Source: Amycolatopsis arida (GTDB taxonomy: Bacteria > Actinomycetota > Actinomycetes > Mycobacteriales > Pseudonocardiaceae). From it: a stretch of 64,000 nucleotides of DNA. Below are positions 48,823 to 58,459 of the stretch, piece after piece. The notes beneath the pieces are model-generated. The model saw only the letters and a list, made by a program, of their open reading frames with translations, did no database searches and was not told where the DNA came from. Where the stretch lies: positions 1 to 64,000 of the forward strand of contig NZ_FOWW01000006.1 in the NCBI RefSeq assembly GCF_900115565.1, written 5' to 3'. Positions within the stretch are counted from its first letter, which is position 1, and every line of letters starts with the position of its first letter. The translations under genes were made by a program, and so were the position numbers.

Positions 48823-49356
48823 GTGCGCACGATCCAGGAGTTCGTCGACATCCGCGCCCCGATCACGACGGTCTACGACCAGTGGACCCAGTTCGAGACG
48901 TTCCCGTCCTTCCTGCAACACGTGGACGCGGTGGAGCAACGCACCGACACGCACCTCCACTGGGTGCTGCGCGCCGCGGGGGCCCGCGTCGAGCTCGACG
49001 TGGAGATCGTCGAGCAACGCCCCGACGAGCGGGTGGTGTGGCAGTGCGTCCGGGGTCCGCGGCACCGCGGGCTCGCCCTGTTCCTCTGCCTCGATGACAC
49101 CACCACCCGGCTGGAGCTGCACGTCGACTACCAGCCGGAGACCGTGGCCGGTAAGGCCGTGGCGCTGGCACCGCTGGGTCACCTGGTCCGCGGCGAGCTG
49201 GCCCGGTTCAAGGACTTCGTGGAGCAGCGCGGCCGCGCCACCGGCGCGTGGCGCGGCGAGGTGCGCCGACCGGTGCAGCGGGCCGAGGTGCGCGAGCCGG
49301 GCGTCGCCGATCCCGGCGGCACCTCCCGGCGGAGCATCCCACCACTCGGGGACTGA
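48823..49356 (+). CDS. SRPBCC family protein (paralogue)
   Basis: A 177-residue START-like protein clearly related to the one at 36311: FVDIRAPITTVYDQWTQFET, FPSFLQHVDAVEQRTDTHLH, EQRPDERVVWQCVRGPRHRG and LARFKDFVEQRGRATGAWRG. It has an extra C-terminal tail of about 25 residues. The charged residues after WTQFE differ, so the ligands may differ. GTG 48823 has AGAGGAG upstream and a stress-type promoter about 60 bp away. Confidence 0.88.
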   Translation: MRTIQEFVDIRAPITTVYDQWTQFETFPSFLQHVDAVEQRTDTHLHWVLRAAGARVELDVEIVEQRPDERVVWQCVRGPRHRGLALFLCLDDTTTRLELHVDYQPETVAGKAVALAPLGHLVRGELARFKDFVEQRGRATGAWRGEVRRPVQRAEVREPGVADPGGTSRRSIPPLGD

Positions 49357-49455
49357 ACCGCCATGAAGGCCACCGGTGGGGGCCCGGCCGCGCCGGCAAG
49401 GGGCGGGCAATGGGCGAAGCCCGCGCGGTAGGGGAGCGTTCAGCGCCATGAAGGC

Positions 49456-49515
49456 CATGAAGGTGGCCTTTATGACATGAAGGTGGCCTTTATGACATGA
49501 AGGTGGCCTTCATGG
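49456..49515. repeat. Three tandem 20-bp palindromic units
   Basis: catgaaggtggcctttatga repeats at 49456-49475 and 49476-49495, and as catgaaggtggccttcatgg at 49496-49515. Each is an imperfect palindrome (catgaagg ... cctt(c/t)atg). A truncated unit, catgaaggccacc, lies at 49362-49374. The array sits between convergent genes (SRPBCC 2 and ctaD), so each unit could fold into a terminator-like hairpin. The motif resembles a dispersed intergenic repeat I associate with Amycolatopsis. Confidence 0.85.
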
Positions 49516-49531
49516 CGGGTGTGCCAGGCCG

Positions 49532-51301
49532 TCAGTTCCGCTCCGGGTGCTCGACCGCGTCCGCGAGCTCCTCCGACGGCGTGGCGTGCTTGCGCTCCCC
49601 GCGGACCGAGGTGCCGTAGCTCTCCGCGCGGAACCGCTCCACCATGTGCGGGTAGTGCAGTTCGAACGCCGGCCGCTCCGAGCGGACCCGGGGCAGCTCG
49701 GTGAAGTTGTGCCGCGGCGGCGGGCACGAGGTGGCCCACTCGAGGGAGTTGCCGTAGCCCCACGGGTCGTCCACGTCCACCGGCTCGCCGTAGCGATAGC
49801 TCTTCACCACGTTCCACAGGAACGGCAGCATCGACAGGCCGAGGACGTAGGCCCCGACCGTCGAGATGCTGTTCAACACCGTGAAGCCGTCGCTGGCCAG
49901 GTAGTCGGCGTAGCGGCGGGGCATGCCCTCGTTGCCCAGCCAGTGGTGCACCAGGAACGTCGTGTGGAAACCGACGAACGTGAGCCAGAAGTGCAGCTTC
50001 GCCAGCGACTCGTCCATCATCCGGCCGGTGATCTTCGGGAACCAGAAGTAGAGCCCGGCGAACGTGGCGAACACGATCGTGCCGAACAGCACGTAGTGGA
50101 AGTGACCCACCACGAAGTAGGTGTCGGTGACGTGGAAGTCCAGCGCCGGCGCGGCCAGGATCACCCCGGACAGCCCGCCGAACAGGAAGGTGACCATGAA
50201 CCCGATCGCCCACAGCATCGGGGACTCGAAGGTCAGCTGTCCCCTCCACATCGTGCCGATCCAGTTGAAGAACTTGATCCCGGTGGGCACCGCGATGAGG
50301 AACGACAGGAACGAGAAGAACGGCAGCAGCACGGCGCCGGTGGCGAACATGTGGTGCGCCCACACCGAGAACGACAGGGCGGTGATGCCGACCGTCGCCC
50401 ACACCATCAGCTTGTAACCGAACAGCGGCTTCCGGCTGAAGACCGGGATGATCTCGCTGATGATGCCGAAGTAGGGCAGCGCGACGATGTAGACCTCGGG
50501 GTGGCCGAAGAACCAGAACAGGTGCTGCCACAGGATCGCGCCGCCGCTGGCCGGGTCGAACACGTGCGCGCCGATGTGCCGGTCCGCCAGCAGCCCGAAC
50601 AGCGCGGCGGTGAGGATCGGGAACGCCGCCAGCACGAGCACGCTGGTGAACAGGATGTTCCAGGTGAAGATCGGCATCCGCCACATCGTCATGCCCGGGC
50701 CGCGCAGGCAGAGGATCGTGGTGATCATGTTGACCGCCCCGAGGATCGTGCCGAGCCCGCTGACGAGCAGCCCGGTGATCCACAGGTCCCCGCCGATGCC
50801 GGGTGAGTAGGTGGCGGTGGACAACGGGGTGTAGGCGAACCAGCCGAAGTCGGCGGCGCCGCCCGGGGTAAGGAAGCCGGCCATCACGGTCAGCCCGCCG
50901 AACAGGAACAGCCAGTACGAGAACGCGTTCAGCCGGGGGAACGCGACGTCCGGCGAGCCGATCTGCAACGGCACCAGGACGTTGGCGAAGCCGAACACGT
51001 TCGGCGTCGCGTAGAGCAACATCATGATCGTGCCGTGCATGGTGAACAGCTGGTTGTACTGCTCGTTGGACAGGAACTGCAGCCCGGGTACGGCCAACTC
51101 GCTGCGCATCAGCAGCGCCATGGCGCCGCCGGCGAGGAAGAAGCCGAACGACGTGGCCAGGTAGAGCACCCCGATGGTCTTGTGGTCGGTGGTGCGCAGC
51201 AGATCGAGGAACACCGATCCGCGCTTGCCCCGCCTGGCCGGTCGGTGCGGGATCGGCGTCGGCCGGATCAGCGCGTCCCGCTGCGGCATCGAGTCGACCA
51301 C
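49532..51301 (-). CDS. ctaD: Cytochrome c oxidase subunit I
   Basis: The 589-residue catalytic subunit of the aa3 terminal oxidase, membrane-bound, with 12 helices. [16 protein letters not shown] carries the haem a ligand, [20 protein letters not shown] has the Cu-B His-Tyr pair, [10 protein letters not shown] the two Cu-B histidines, and [11 protein letters not shown] the haem a and a3 ligands. The N-terminus has the actinobacterial basic stretch before [20 protein letters not shown]. Other subunits are not adjacent, as often in this group. GTG 51301 or ATG 51289 may start it; GGAGG and GAGGAG are placed to serve either. Confidence 0.97.
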   Translation of the reverse strand: MVDSMPQRDALIRPTPIPHRPARRGKRGSVFLDLLRTTDHKTIGVLYLATSFGFFLAGGAMALLMRSELAVPGLQFLSNEQYNQLFTMHGTIMMLLYATPNVFGFANVLVPLQIGSPDVAFPRLNAFSYWLFLFGGLTVMAGFLTPGGAADFGWFAYTPLSTATYSPGIGGDLWITGLLVSGLGTILGAVNMITTILCLRGPGMTMWRMPIFTWNILFTSVLVLAAFPILTAALFGLLADRHIGAHVFDPASGGAILWQHLFWFFGHPEVYIVALPYFGIISEIIPVFSRKPLFGYKLMVWATVGITALSFSVWAHHMFATGAVLLPFFSFLSFLIAVPTGIKFFNWIGTMWRGQLTFESPMLWAIGFMVTFLFGGLSGVILAAPALDFHVTDTYFVVGHFHYVLFGTIVFATFAGLYFWFPKITGRMMDESLAKLHFWLTFVGFHTTFLVHHWLGNEGMPRRYADYLASDGFTVLNSISTVGAYVLGLSMLPFLWNVVKSYRYGEPVDVDDPWGYGNSLEWATSCPPPRHNFTELPRVRSERPAFELHYPHMVERFRAESYGTSVRGERKHATPSEELADAVEHPERN

Positions 51302-51414
51302 TCCTCAGCTCCCTCCAGCTCGGCGCACCAGGCGGAGCGGGAGTACCCAGGATCGGCGCGGCCTATGCGCCGGGGACGACCGCGTCACCACGTGCCGTCC
51401 AGCCGGGTCGCACG

Positions 51415-51438
51415 GTTTGTCCGACCGCGTCGGGGTAC
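51415..51438 (+). promoter_or_regulatory. SigB/SigF-like promoter of the DUF4383 gene
   Basis: GTTT (51415-51418) and GGGTAC (51433-51438) are 14 bp apart, 45 bp before the ATG of the DUF4383 gene. Confidence 0.45.
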
Positions 51439-51482
51439 CCCTCGATCATCTGCTCGCGGACTTCTCTCCCCGGGAGGACGTC

Positions 51483-51908
51483 ATGGCCACCCCCGCCCGC
51501 CACCGCGTCGCCCGCGTGCTCGCGCTGCTGGTCGGGCTCGTGTACCTGACGCTGGGCATCCTCGGCTTCGTGCTGGCGGACCCGACCCACGTGGGCAACG
51601 AACCGAGCAACGCGGTGTGGATCTTCAGCACGAGCATCCTGCTCAACCTCACCCACCTCACGGTCGGCGTGCTCGGCATCGCGGCGGTCACCTCGGTCAC
51701 GCGCACCCAGCTGTTCGGCTGGTTCTCGCTCGTCGCGCTGACCGGACTCACCGTGTACGGGCTGTTCGCCTCCGCCACGAACAGCCCGGGTGACGGGATC
51801 AACGTCAACTGGGCCGACACCGTGCTGCACGCCATCACCGCCCTGCTCGGACTGGTGATCGGCCTGCTCGCCGAACGGCGAGCCCGACGGCCAGCGGAAA
51901 CGACGTAG
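51483..51908 (+). CDS. DUF4383 family membrane protein
   Basis: A 141-residue protein with four membrane helices (LALLVGLVYLTLGILGFVLA, ILLNLTHLTVGVLGIAAV, LFGWFSLVALTGLTVYGLFA, ITALLGLVIGLLA) and the DUF4383 blocks NLTHLTVGVLG and NWADTVLHAITALLG. Function unknown; members are frequent in actinobacteria next to stress genes. ATG 51483 has GGGAGGACGTC in front and a stress-type promoter upstream. It is divergent from ctaD. Confidence 0.88.
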   Translation: MATPARHRVARVLALLVGLVYLTLGILGFVLADPTHVGNEPSNAVWIFSTSILLNLTHLTVGVLGIAAVTSVTRTQLFGWFSLVALTGLTVYGLFASATNSPGDGINVNWADTVLHAITALLGLVIGLLAERRARRPAETT

Positions 51909-51918
51909 CGATCACGTC

Positions 51919-51969
51919 GAGTAGTAGTCGCTACCGGAGGTTTACCCATCCGCGCAGCGGCAACTACTC
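51919..51969. promoter_or_regulatory. Inverted repeat before the glycosyltransferase operon
   Basis: gagtagtagtcgct (51919-51932) and agcggcaactactc (51956-51969) are complementary at 12 of 14 positions around a 23-base loop that holds the only ggagg of this leader (51936-51940). The ATG of the next gene follows 5 bases after the second arm. It may be an operator or a leader hairpin. Confidence 0.4.
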
Positions 51970-51973
51970 CTGC

Positions 51974-52957
51974 ATGGCAGAGACGAACCGACAGCTGCGG
52001 GTGCTGGTGTGGCACGTCCACGGGTCGTGGACGTCCGCGTTCGTGCGGGGCCGCCACCACTACCTGCTGCCGACCCTGCCGGAGGGCGGGCCGTGGGGCC
52101 TCGGCCGCGCCGGCCGGCCGTGGCCCGACCGGGCCCGGGAGGTGCCGGCCGAGCAGCTCGGTGACCTCGACGTCGACGTGGTGGTGCTGCAGCGCCCCGA
52201 GGAGATCGACGTGGCCGAGCGCTGGCTCGGCCGGCGCCCCGGGCGGGACGTGCCCGCGGTGTACGTCGAGCACAACACCCCACGGGGTCACGCGGCCACC
52301 AGCCGTCACCCCCTCGCCGAGCAGACCGCCATCCCGGTCGCGCACGTGACCCACTTCAACGATCTGATGTGGGACTGCGGCCGTTGCCCCACCACGGTGA
52401 TCCCGCACGGCATCGTGGACCCCGGCGCGCGCTACACGGGCGAGCTGCCGCACGTGGTGGCGATGATCAACGAGCCGGTGCGCCGGTGGCGGATCACCGG
52501 CACCGATTTGCTGCCGTCGTTCGCCGAGATCGCGCCGGTCGACGTGTACGGCATCGGGGTGGACCGGCTGGCCGGCGAGCTGCCCCCGGCGGCCCATCCC
52601 GTCCGCGGGATCGCCGACCTCGACCAGCGGACCCTGCACGACGAGGTGGCCCGGCGCCGGGTCTACGTGCACACCGCGCGGTGGACCTCGCTGGGGCTCT
52701 CCCTGCTCGAGGCCATGCACCTGGGGATGCCGGTGGTCGCGGTGGCGGCCACCGAGGCGGGCGCGGCCGTGCCCGCCGAGGCCGGCGTCCTGTCCACCGA
52801 CGTCACCGAGCTCACCTCGGCGGTGCGGCGGTTCGTGCACGAGCCGGACCTGGCCGCGGTCACCGGCAAGGCGGCGCGGGAGTACGCGCTCACCCACTTC
52901 GGGCTGGACGCGTTCCTGCGCCACTGGGACGTCCTCCTCTCGGAGGTCGTGCGATGA
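51974..52957 (+). CDS. GT-B type glycosyltransferase
   Basis: A 327-residue protein resembling GT-B glycosyltransferases: [60 protein letters not shown] and [20 protein letters not shown] with the donor-site glutamate. The donor and acceptor are unknown. It is the first gene of a row with a GT4 enzyme and an aldehyde dehydrogenase. No good ribosome site precedes ATG 51974; the only ggagg lies 33 nt upstream in a hairpin loop, so the start is uncertain. Confidence 0.8.
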   Translation: MAETNRQLRVLVWHVHGSWTSAFVRGRHHYLLPTLPEGGPWGLGRAGRPWPDRAREVPAEQLGDLDVDVVVLQRPEEIDVAERWLGRRPGRDVPAVYVEHNTPRGHAATSRHPLAEQTAIPVAHVTHFNDLMWDCGRCPTTVIPHGIVDPGARYTGELPHVVAMINEPVRRWRITGTDLLPSFAEIAPVDVYGIGVDRLAGELPPAAHPVRGIADLDQRTLHDEVARRRVYVHTARWTSLGLSLLEAMHLGMPVVAVAATEAGAAVPAEAGVLSTDVTELTSAVRRFVHEPDLAAVTGKAAREYALTHFGLDAFLRHWDVLLSEVVR

Positions 52958-52998
52958 CAACACCGACAACACCGAAGAGCGGCTCCGGGAGGGAACCC

Positions 52999-54225
52999 AT
53001 GCGTATCTCGATGGTCTCCGAACACGCCAGCCCGCTCGCCGCGCTGGGCGGGGTCGACGCGGGCGGGCAGAACCTGCACGTCGCCGAGTTGTCGGCAGCG
53101 CTGGTCCGGCAGGGACACGAGGTGACCGTCTTCACCCGTCGGGACGACCCGGACACCCCCGACGAGGTCCGCGCCCCGGCCGGCTACCGCGTGGTGCACG
53201 TGCCCGCCGGGCCGCCCCGGATGCTGCCGAAGGACGAGCTGCTGCCGCACATGGGCGAGTTCGCCCGGTTCCTGCACGCGCGCTGGGCGGCCGACCGGCC
53301 GGACATCGCGCACGCGCACTTCTGGATGTCCGGACTGGCGACCGTGCTCGCCGCCCGCGACCTCGACCTGCCGGTGGTGCAGACCTTCCACGCGCTCGGC
53401 GTGGTCAAGCGGCGCTACCAGGGCTCGAAGGACACCAGCCCGCCGGAGCGGATGCGACTGGAGCGGCTGATCGGGCGCAGCGTCACCCGGATCGCGGCGA
53501 CCTGCTCGGACGAGGTGTTCGAGCTGGCCAGGATGGGGCTGCCGAGGACGAGGATGTCGGTGGTGCCGTGCGGCGTGGACCTGGAACGGTTCCGGCCGGA
53601 CGGGCCGCGGGCGCCGAAGTACGAGCGGCACCGCCTGGTCACCGTCGGTCGGCTGGTGCCGCGCAAGGGCTTCGACACGGTGATCGAGGCGCTGCGGCTG
53701 CTGCCGGAGACCGAGCTGGTCATCGCCGGCGGCCCCGAGCAGGGCCGGCTCGACGCCGACCCGGAGGCGCAACGGCTGCTCGGCATCGCCGAGCGGCTGG
53801 GCGTGCGGGACCGGGTGCACATGCCGGGGCAGATCTCCCGCGAGGACATGCCGGCGCTGTTGCGGTCGGCCGACGCGGTGGTGTGCGCGCCCTGGTACGA
53901 GCCGTTCGGCATTGTGCCACTCGAGGCCATGGCCTGCGGTGTGCCGGTGGTGGCCTCCGCCGTGGGCGGGCTGACCGACACCGTGGTCGACGGCGTCACC
54001 GGAACGCTGGTGCCGCCGCGCAAGCCGGACGAGCTGGCGACCGCGCTGCGCCGGCTGCTGACCGATCGCGCGGTGCGAGACGCCTACGGCATCGCCGGCT
54101 GCGACCGCGCCCGGTCTCGCTACTCCTGGGACCGCATCGCCGCGGACACGCTGCGGGTCTACGACCGGGCGGTGCACACCGAGGTCGGCGCCGGGGCCAC
54201 CCGGGTGGGGAGGGTCGCCCGGTGA
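52999..54225 (+). CDS. Glycosyltransferase family 4 (sucrose-synthase-like N-terminus)
   Basis: A 408-residue GT-B enzyme: [20 protein letters not shown] and [20 protein letters not shown], a pattern shared with MshA and sucrose-phosphate synthase relatives; then [52 protein letters not shown] and [20 protein letters not shown] with the donor-site glutamates. ATG 52999 has a strong GGGAGGGAACCC ribosome site; ATG 52954, overlapping the upstream stop, is the alternative. Similar GT4 genes often stand beside heptose genes in actinobacteria. Confidence 0.92.
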   Translation: MRISMVSEHASPLAALGGVDAGGQNLHVAELSAALVRQGHEVTVFTRRDDPDTPDEVRAPAGYRVVHVPAGPPRMLPKDELLPHMGEFARFLHARWAADRPDIAHAHFWMSGLATVLAARDLDLPVVQTFHALGVVKRRYQGSKDTSPPERMRLERLIGRSVTRIAATCSDEVFELARMGLPRTRMSVVPCGVDLERFRPDGPRAPKYERHRLVTVGRLVPRKGFDTVIEALRLLPETELVIAGGPEQGRLDADPEAQRLLGIAERLGVRDRVHMPGQISREDMPALLRSADAVVCAPWYEPFGIVPLEAMACGVPVVASAVGGLTDTVVDGVTGTLVPPRKPDELATALRRLLTDRAVRDAYGIAGCDRARSRYSWDRIAADTLRVYDRAVHTEVGAGATRVGRVAR

Positions 54226-55589
54226 CGACGCTGGAGACCCGGACCCCGGTGATCGAGGTGCACGACCCTGCCGACGGCCGGCTGGTCGGCACGGTGCCGA
54301 TGGCCACGCCCGAGGAGGTCGACGCGGCGGTCGGCAGGGCACACGCCGCCCAGGTGGCCTGGGCCCGCACCGCGCCAGCGGCCAGGGGCGCCGCGCTGCG
54401 CGCCGCCGCGGCGGCGGTGCGGGAGCACGCCGACGAGCTGGCGGCGCTGAACGAGGCGGAGACCGGGCGGCCCCGCGCAGAGGCCGCCGACGGCGTGCTC
54501 GCCGGGGCGGGCACCCTGGAGCAGTACGCCGAGTTGGGGCCGGTGCACCGGGGCCGCAGCCTGCTCGGCGAGCACGACGCGACCGACCTCATGGTGCCCG
54601 AGCCGCGTGGCGTGGTGGTCGCGCTGACCCCGTGGAACGACCCGGTGGCCGTGGCCTGCGGGCTGCTCGGCGCCGCGCTGGTCACCGGCAACGCGGTGGT
54701 GCACAAGCCCAGCGAGCGGGCCCCGCACACCGGGGCACGACTCGGTGAGCTGGTCGCCGCGGCGCATCCCGAGCACGTGCTGTCGACGGTGACCGGCGAC
54801 GGCACGGTCGGGGCGCGGCTGGCCGCCGACGACCGGGTCGCGGTGCTCGCGCACGTCGGCAGCACCGCCACCGGCAGGGCGATCGCCGCCGCGGCCGCCC
54901 GCACCGGCGCGAAGACGCTGCTGGAGAACGGCGGCAACGACCCGTTGCTGGTCGACGGCGATGTCGACCCGGAGTGGGCGGCCGAGCAGGCCGCGATCGG
55001 CGCGTTCGCCAACTCGGGGCAGATCTGCGTCTCCGTGGAGCGGATCTACGTGCACCGCGCGGTCGCCGAGCCGTTCCTCGCGGCGCTGGCGCGGCGCGCG
55101 CGGGAGTCGGTCCTGGCGCCGCTGGTGGACGAGCGGCACCGGTCGCAGGTCCACGCGCACGTGGTCGACGCCGTCGACCGCGGCGCGCGACTGCTCGCCG
55201 GTGGCGAGGTCCCCGAGGGGCCGGGCGCGCACTACCCGGCGACCGTGCTGGCCGACTGCGCCCAGGACATGCGGGTGCTGACCGAGGAGACGTTCGGCCC
55301 GGTCGCCCCGGTCCGGGTGGTCCACGACTTCGCCGAGGGCCTGGCGGAGGCCGCCACCGGCCGGTACGGCCTGGCCGCCACCGTGCTCACCGGTTCCATG
55401 GCGCACGCCCAGCGGGCCTGGCGCGAGCTGCCGGTGGGCACCGTGAAGGTCAACGCGGTGTTCGGCGGCGCACCCGGCGGGGCGGCCGAGCCGCGCGGCG
55501 CCAGCGGCCACGGGTTCGGCTTCGGCCCGGAGCTGCTCGACGAGCTCACCACCACCAAGGTGGTCCACCTGCAACCCCCGCCAGGGTGA
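54222..55589 (+). CDS. Aldehyde dehydrogenase family protein
   Basis: A 455-residue NAD(P)-dependent aldehyde dehydrogenase. [20 protein letters not shown] and [16 protein letters not shown] are the cofactor-binding blocks, [12 protein letters not shown] carries the catalytic glutamate (family LELGGK), and [17 protein letters not shown] has the catalytic cysteine. The middle of the active-site motif departs from the usual sequence, so the substrate class is open. GTG 54222 overlaps the glycosyltransferase stop (GTGA). A strong hairpin terminator follows. Confidence 0.92.
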   Translation: MTTLETRTPVIEVHDPADGRLVGTVPMATPEEVDAAVGRAHAAQVAWARTAPAARGAALRAAAAAVREHADELAALNEAETGRPRAEAADGVLAGAGTLEQYAELGPVHRGRSLLGEHDATDLMVPEPRGVVVALTPWNDPVAVACGLLGAALVTGNAVVHKPSERAPHTGARLGELVAAAHPEHVLSTVTGDGTVGARLAADDRVAVLAHVGSTATGRAIAAAAARTGAKTLLENGGNDPLLVDGDVDPEWAAEQAAIGAFANSGQICVSVERIYVHRAVAEPFLAALARRARESVLAPLVDERHRSQVHAHVVDAVDRGARLLAGGEVPEGPGAHYPATVLADCAQDMRVLTEETFGPVAPVRVVHDFAEGLAEAATGRYGLAATVLTGSMAHAQRAWRELPVGTVKVNAVFGGAPGGAAEPRGASGHGFGFGPELLDELTTTKVVHLQPPPG

Positions 55590-55598
55590 CCCCTTTCC

Positions 55599-55629
55599 GC
55601 GGTGGCCCCGCCCACGCCGGGGCCACCGC
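55599..55629. terminator. Hairpin terminator after the aldehyde dehydrogenase gene
   Basis: gcggtggcccc (55599-55609) and ggggccaccgc (55619-55629) form a perfect 11-bp stem with a 9-base loop, 10 bp past the stop. It separates the glycosyltransferase row from the heptose operon. Confidence 0.75.
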
Positions 55630-55705
55630 CGCGTTGCTGACCCGTGCTCACCGGCGCCCGCTCAACCCGGAAGTCTTCGACTCGGCGAACCGAACGACGG
55701 CCTGG

Positions 55706-55905
55706 CACTTCGGTCTGGCTCGGGCGTTGACGCAGGAAGGTGGGTCGCGCGGCTGGGACGCGATCCGACATCTGGACACGGCGGAACGAACCGCCCCGCA
55801 GCGCATTCACCACGACCCGATAGCCCGCGAGCTCTCGCAGGCGATGAACGGCCGCGCACGTCGGAAGGCCGGCACCGAGTTCCTGAACTCGGTGACCGGC
55901 TGCCG
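55706..55905 (+). pseudogene. Relic of an XRE-family regulator (C-terminal part)
   Basis: The + frame reads HFGLARALTQEGGSRGWDAI, RHLDTAERTAPQRIHHDPIA and RELSQAMNGRARRKAG, closely following the end of actinobacterial XRE regulators with TPR-like C-domains (LLxAExxAPQRVRxDPxVRE). No helix-turn-helix part or start codon precedes it, and after it the frame drifts into unrelated residues. So this is a fragment, in a 600-bp stretch (55590-56190) that otherwise has no gene. Confidence 0.5.
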
Positions 55906-56052
55906 GCCGCCGTGGAGTGGCGCGACTCGTTCGGCTGACCCGACCGACCGCACGAGCGGCCACCCGAGGGAGCGGACTCCTTCCGCCATGACGTGAAACA
56001 CCGACCTCGGACCGTAACTTTCCCGCTCGGTCCACAGTGGGCGCCGAGCAGG

Positions 56053-56128
56053 GGTTTCGCCGAGAAGTGGTTTCGGACAGTAGTCGTTTCCTGGGGCTTT
56101 TCGGGCGAGCCGTTTAGTAGTGGTTTCG
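56053..56128. repeat. Spaced ggtttcg repeats upstream of the heptose operon
   Basis: ggtttcg at 56053, ggtttcg at 56069 and cgtttcc at 56085 have an exact 16-bp period; another ggtttcg is at 56122 with cgtttag between. They lie 65-150 bp upstream of gmhB and could be operators or decayed repeats. Confidence 0.5.
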
Positions 56129-56205
56129 CTGGGTAGCGCTTACGACAGGAGGACGGGCCGCGCCGGCGGCCCGAACGCACGATCCGAGAGGTGGTTGGCG
56201 TACCG

Positions 56206-56796
56206 ATGCACGGAGTGGACGTCGAGGGCGCCCGGACCGGCGCGGCCGCCGGCCCGGACACCTCCGGTGCGCCGGCCGCACTGCTGTTCGACCGGGACGA
56301 CACGCTCATCGTGGACGTGCCCTACCTGGCCGACCCCGCGCTGGTGCGACCGGTGCCGGGCGCGGTGACCACGCTGCGCCGGCTGCGCGCCGCGGGCATC
56401 CCGCTCGGCGTGGTCAGCAACCAGTCCGGGGTGGCGCGCGGGCTGATCCGCCCCGACCAACTCGCCGCGGTCAACGCCAGGGTGGAGGAGCTGCTCGGCC
56501 CGTTCGACACCTGGCAGGTCTGCGTGCACGGCGAGGCCGACGGCTGCGCGTGCCGCAAGCCGGCGCCAGGGCTGGTGCTGCGGGCCGCCGCGGCGCTCGG
56601 GGTGGACGTGCGCCGCTGCGTGATGATCGGCGACACCGGCGCCGACGTCGCCGCCGCGCTCGCCGCCGGCGCCCGCGGTGTCCTGGTGCCCACCGGGCGC
56701 ACGCTGCCCGGCGAGGTCGCCGACGCCCGCGCCTCCGCCACCGTCGCCGACACCCTTCCCGCGGCGGTCGACCTCGCGCTGGCAGGTGTGCGATGA
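56206..56796 (+). CDS. gmhB: D-glycero-D-manno-heptose 1,7-bisphosphate 7-phosphatase (HAD-IIIA)
   Basis: Removes the 7-phosphate of heptose 1,7-bisphosphate in ADP-heptose synthesis. In 196 residues it shows the HAD nucleophile motif LLFDRDDTLIVD, GVVSNQSGVARG (motif II), the GmhB zinc loop CVHGEADGCACRKP, and MIGDTGADVAAALAAG (motif IV). The DRDD in place of the usual DRDG is a minor departure. ATG 56206 is chosen; GTG 56191 upstream is in frame and equally possible. First gene of the heptose operon; the next gene overlaps by ATGA. Confidence 0.88.
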   Translation: MHGVDVEGARTGAAAGPDTSGAPAALLFDRDDTLIVDVPYLADPALVRPVPGAVTTLRRLRAAGIPLGVVSNQSGVARGLIRPDQLAAVNARVEELLGPFDTWQVCVHGEADGCACRKPAPGLVLRAAAALGVDVRRCVMIGDTGADVAAALAAGARGVLVPTGRTLPGEVADARASATVADTLPAAVDLALAGVR

Positions 56797-57899
56797 CCCG
56801 GCGAGTGCTGGTGGCCCGGCTGGACAACGTCGGCGACGTGCTGCTCGCCGGGCCGTGCGTGCGAGCGGTGGCGGCGTCGGCCGAGGTGACCATGTTGGCC
56901 GGGCCACGCGGCCGGGCCGGGGCGGAGCTGCTGCCCGGCGTCGCCGACGTGATCGAGTGGTGCGCGCCGTGGATCGACCCCGAGCCGCCGGAGCTGACCG
57001 CCGAGGACGTGGAGGCGCTGGTCAAGCAGGTGCGCGACGTCGCGCCCGACGCGGCGCTGATCGTCACCTCGTTCCACCAGTCCCCGCTGCCACTGGCGCT
57101 GGTGCTGCGGATGGCGGGGGTGCCGTGGATCGGCGCGATCTGCGAGGACTACCCGGGCTCGCTGCTCGACCTGCGACACCGGGTGGACGGCGACCCGCCG
57201 GAGGCCGAGCGGGCGCTGTCGCTGGCCGAGGCCGCCGGGTTCCGCCTCCCGCCCGGGGACGACGGGCGGCTCGCGGTGCGCCGGCCGCTGCCCGACGTGA
57301 CCGCGCTGACCGGCGACCCCGGCTACGTCGTGGTGCACCCGGCCGCCTCGGTGCCGGCGCGCACGGTGCCCGCCGGGCGCTGGGCGGCCCACGTACGGGC
57401 ACTGGCCGAGGCCGGGCACCGCGTACTGGTCACCGGGAGCCCGGCCGAGCGGGCGTTGACCGCCGAGGTGGCCGGCGACGCCGCGACCGACCTCGGGGGC
57501 GCCACGGACCTGCCCGGACTGGCCGCCGTGCTGGAGCGGGCCGCCGTGGTGGTCGCCCCGAACACCGGGCCCGCGCACCTCGCGGCGGCCGTGGACACCC
57601 CGGTGGTCTCCCTGTTCGCGCCGGTGGTGCCGGCCGCGCGGTGGGCGCCCTACGGCGTTCCCGTCGCGCTGCTCGGCGACCAGTCGGCTCCGTGCCGCGG
57701 GACCCGGGCCAGGGAATGTCCGGTGCCGGGTCACCCCTGCCTCGAGTCGATCTCCCCCGAGCGGGTGGTGGCGGCCGTCGCGGAGCTGAATCACGGCGCG
57801 ACCGCTCCGCTCCCTCGCGTCAACCAACGCGGGGCCGCTCCGCTCCCTCGCTTCACGACCGGCGGGCAGCGGGCCCGCCGAACAGGAGGTGTGTCGTGA
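56793..57899 (+). CDS. Glycosyltransferase family 9 (heptosyltransferase-like)
   Basis: A 368-residue GT-B inverting enzyme, like LPS heptosyltransferases: VLVARLDNVGDVLLAGPCVR at the start, YVVVHPAASVPARTVPAGRW, VLVTGSPAERALTAEVAG, and APNTGPAHLAAAVDTPVVSL for the ADP-heptose site. It should transfer heptose, made by its neighbours, to an unknown acceptor. The last 35 residues (HGATAPLPRVNQRGAAPLPR) come from two copies of ccgctccgctccctcgc and look like a repeat read into the gene end. Start and stop overlap neighbours. Confidence 0.9.
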   Translation: MTRRVLVARLDNVGDVLLAGPCVRAVAASAEVTMLAGPRGRAGAELLPGVADVIEWCAPWIDPEPPELTAEDVEALVKQVRDVAPDAALIVTSFHQSPLPLALVLRMAGVPWIGAICEDYPGSLLDLRHRVDGDPPEAERALSLAEAAGFRLPPGDDGRLAVRRPLPDVTALTGDPGYVVVHPAASVPARTVPAGRWAAHVRALAEAGHRVLVTGSPAERALTAEVAGDAATDLGGATDLPGLAAVLERAAVVVAPNTGPAHLAAAVDTPVVSLFAPVVPAARWAPYGVPVALLGDQSAPCRGTRARECPVPGHPCLESISPERVVAAVAELNHGATAPLPRVNQRGAAPLPRFTTGGQRARRTGGVS

Positions 57900-58459
57900 T
57901 CGAAGAACACTTCAGCGCGTTGCGCACGGCCCTGGACCGGGCCTGCGCGGCCGCCCCGCGGATCCAGCGGTGGGGGCACCACCTCGCCGAGGTGCTCGGC
58001 TCCGGTGGGCGGCTGCTGGCCTGCGGCAACGGCGGCAGCGCGGCCGAGGCCCAACACCTGACCGGAGAGCTCGTCGGCCGGTTCCGGGACGAGCGGGCGC
58101 CGCTGTCGGCGATCGCGCTGCACGCCGACACCTCCGCCGGCACGGCCATCCTCAACGACTACGGCGAGCACGAGCTGTTCGCCCGGCAGGTGCGCGCGCA
58201 CGGCCGGCCCGGCGACGTCCTCGTCGCCCTGTCCACCAGCGGGCGCAGCCAGAACGTCGTGGCCGCCGCCAAGACGGCCCAGGAACTGGGCCTCACCACC
58301 TGGGCGCTCACCGGGCCGGCCCCCAACCGGCTGGCCGCACTGTGCGACGACGCCGTCGCGGTGGACGCGCCGACCGTGGCCACCGTGCAGGAGGTCCACC
58401 TGGCCGTGGTGCACGCGCTGTGCGCGGTGCTGGACGAGTCGCTGGGTGTCGCGGCATGA
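57896..58459 (+). CDS. gmhA: Sedoheptulose 7-phosphate isomerase
   Basis: Converts sedoheptulose 7-phosphate to D-glycero-D-manno-heptose 7-phosphate, the entry step. The 187-residue SIS-domain protein has LLACGNGGSAAEAQHLTGEL, GRFRDERAPLSAIALHADTS, ALSTSGRSQNVVAAAKTAQE, and a late glutamate-histidine region (TVQEVHLAVVHALC) typical of the GmhA active site. GTG 57896 overlaps the GT9 stop (GTGA) with AGGAGG 8-9 nt upstream. Confidence 0.94.
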   Translation: MIEEHFSALRTALDRACAAAPRIQRWGHHLAEVLGSGGRLLACGNGGSAAEAQHLTGELVGRFRDERAPLSAIALHADTSAGTAILNDYGEHELFARQVRAHGRPGDVLVALSTSGRSQNVVAAAKTAQELGLTTWALTGPAPNRLAALCDDAVAVDAPTVATVQEVHLAVVHALCAVLDESLGVAA

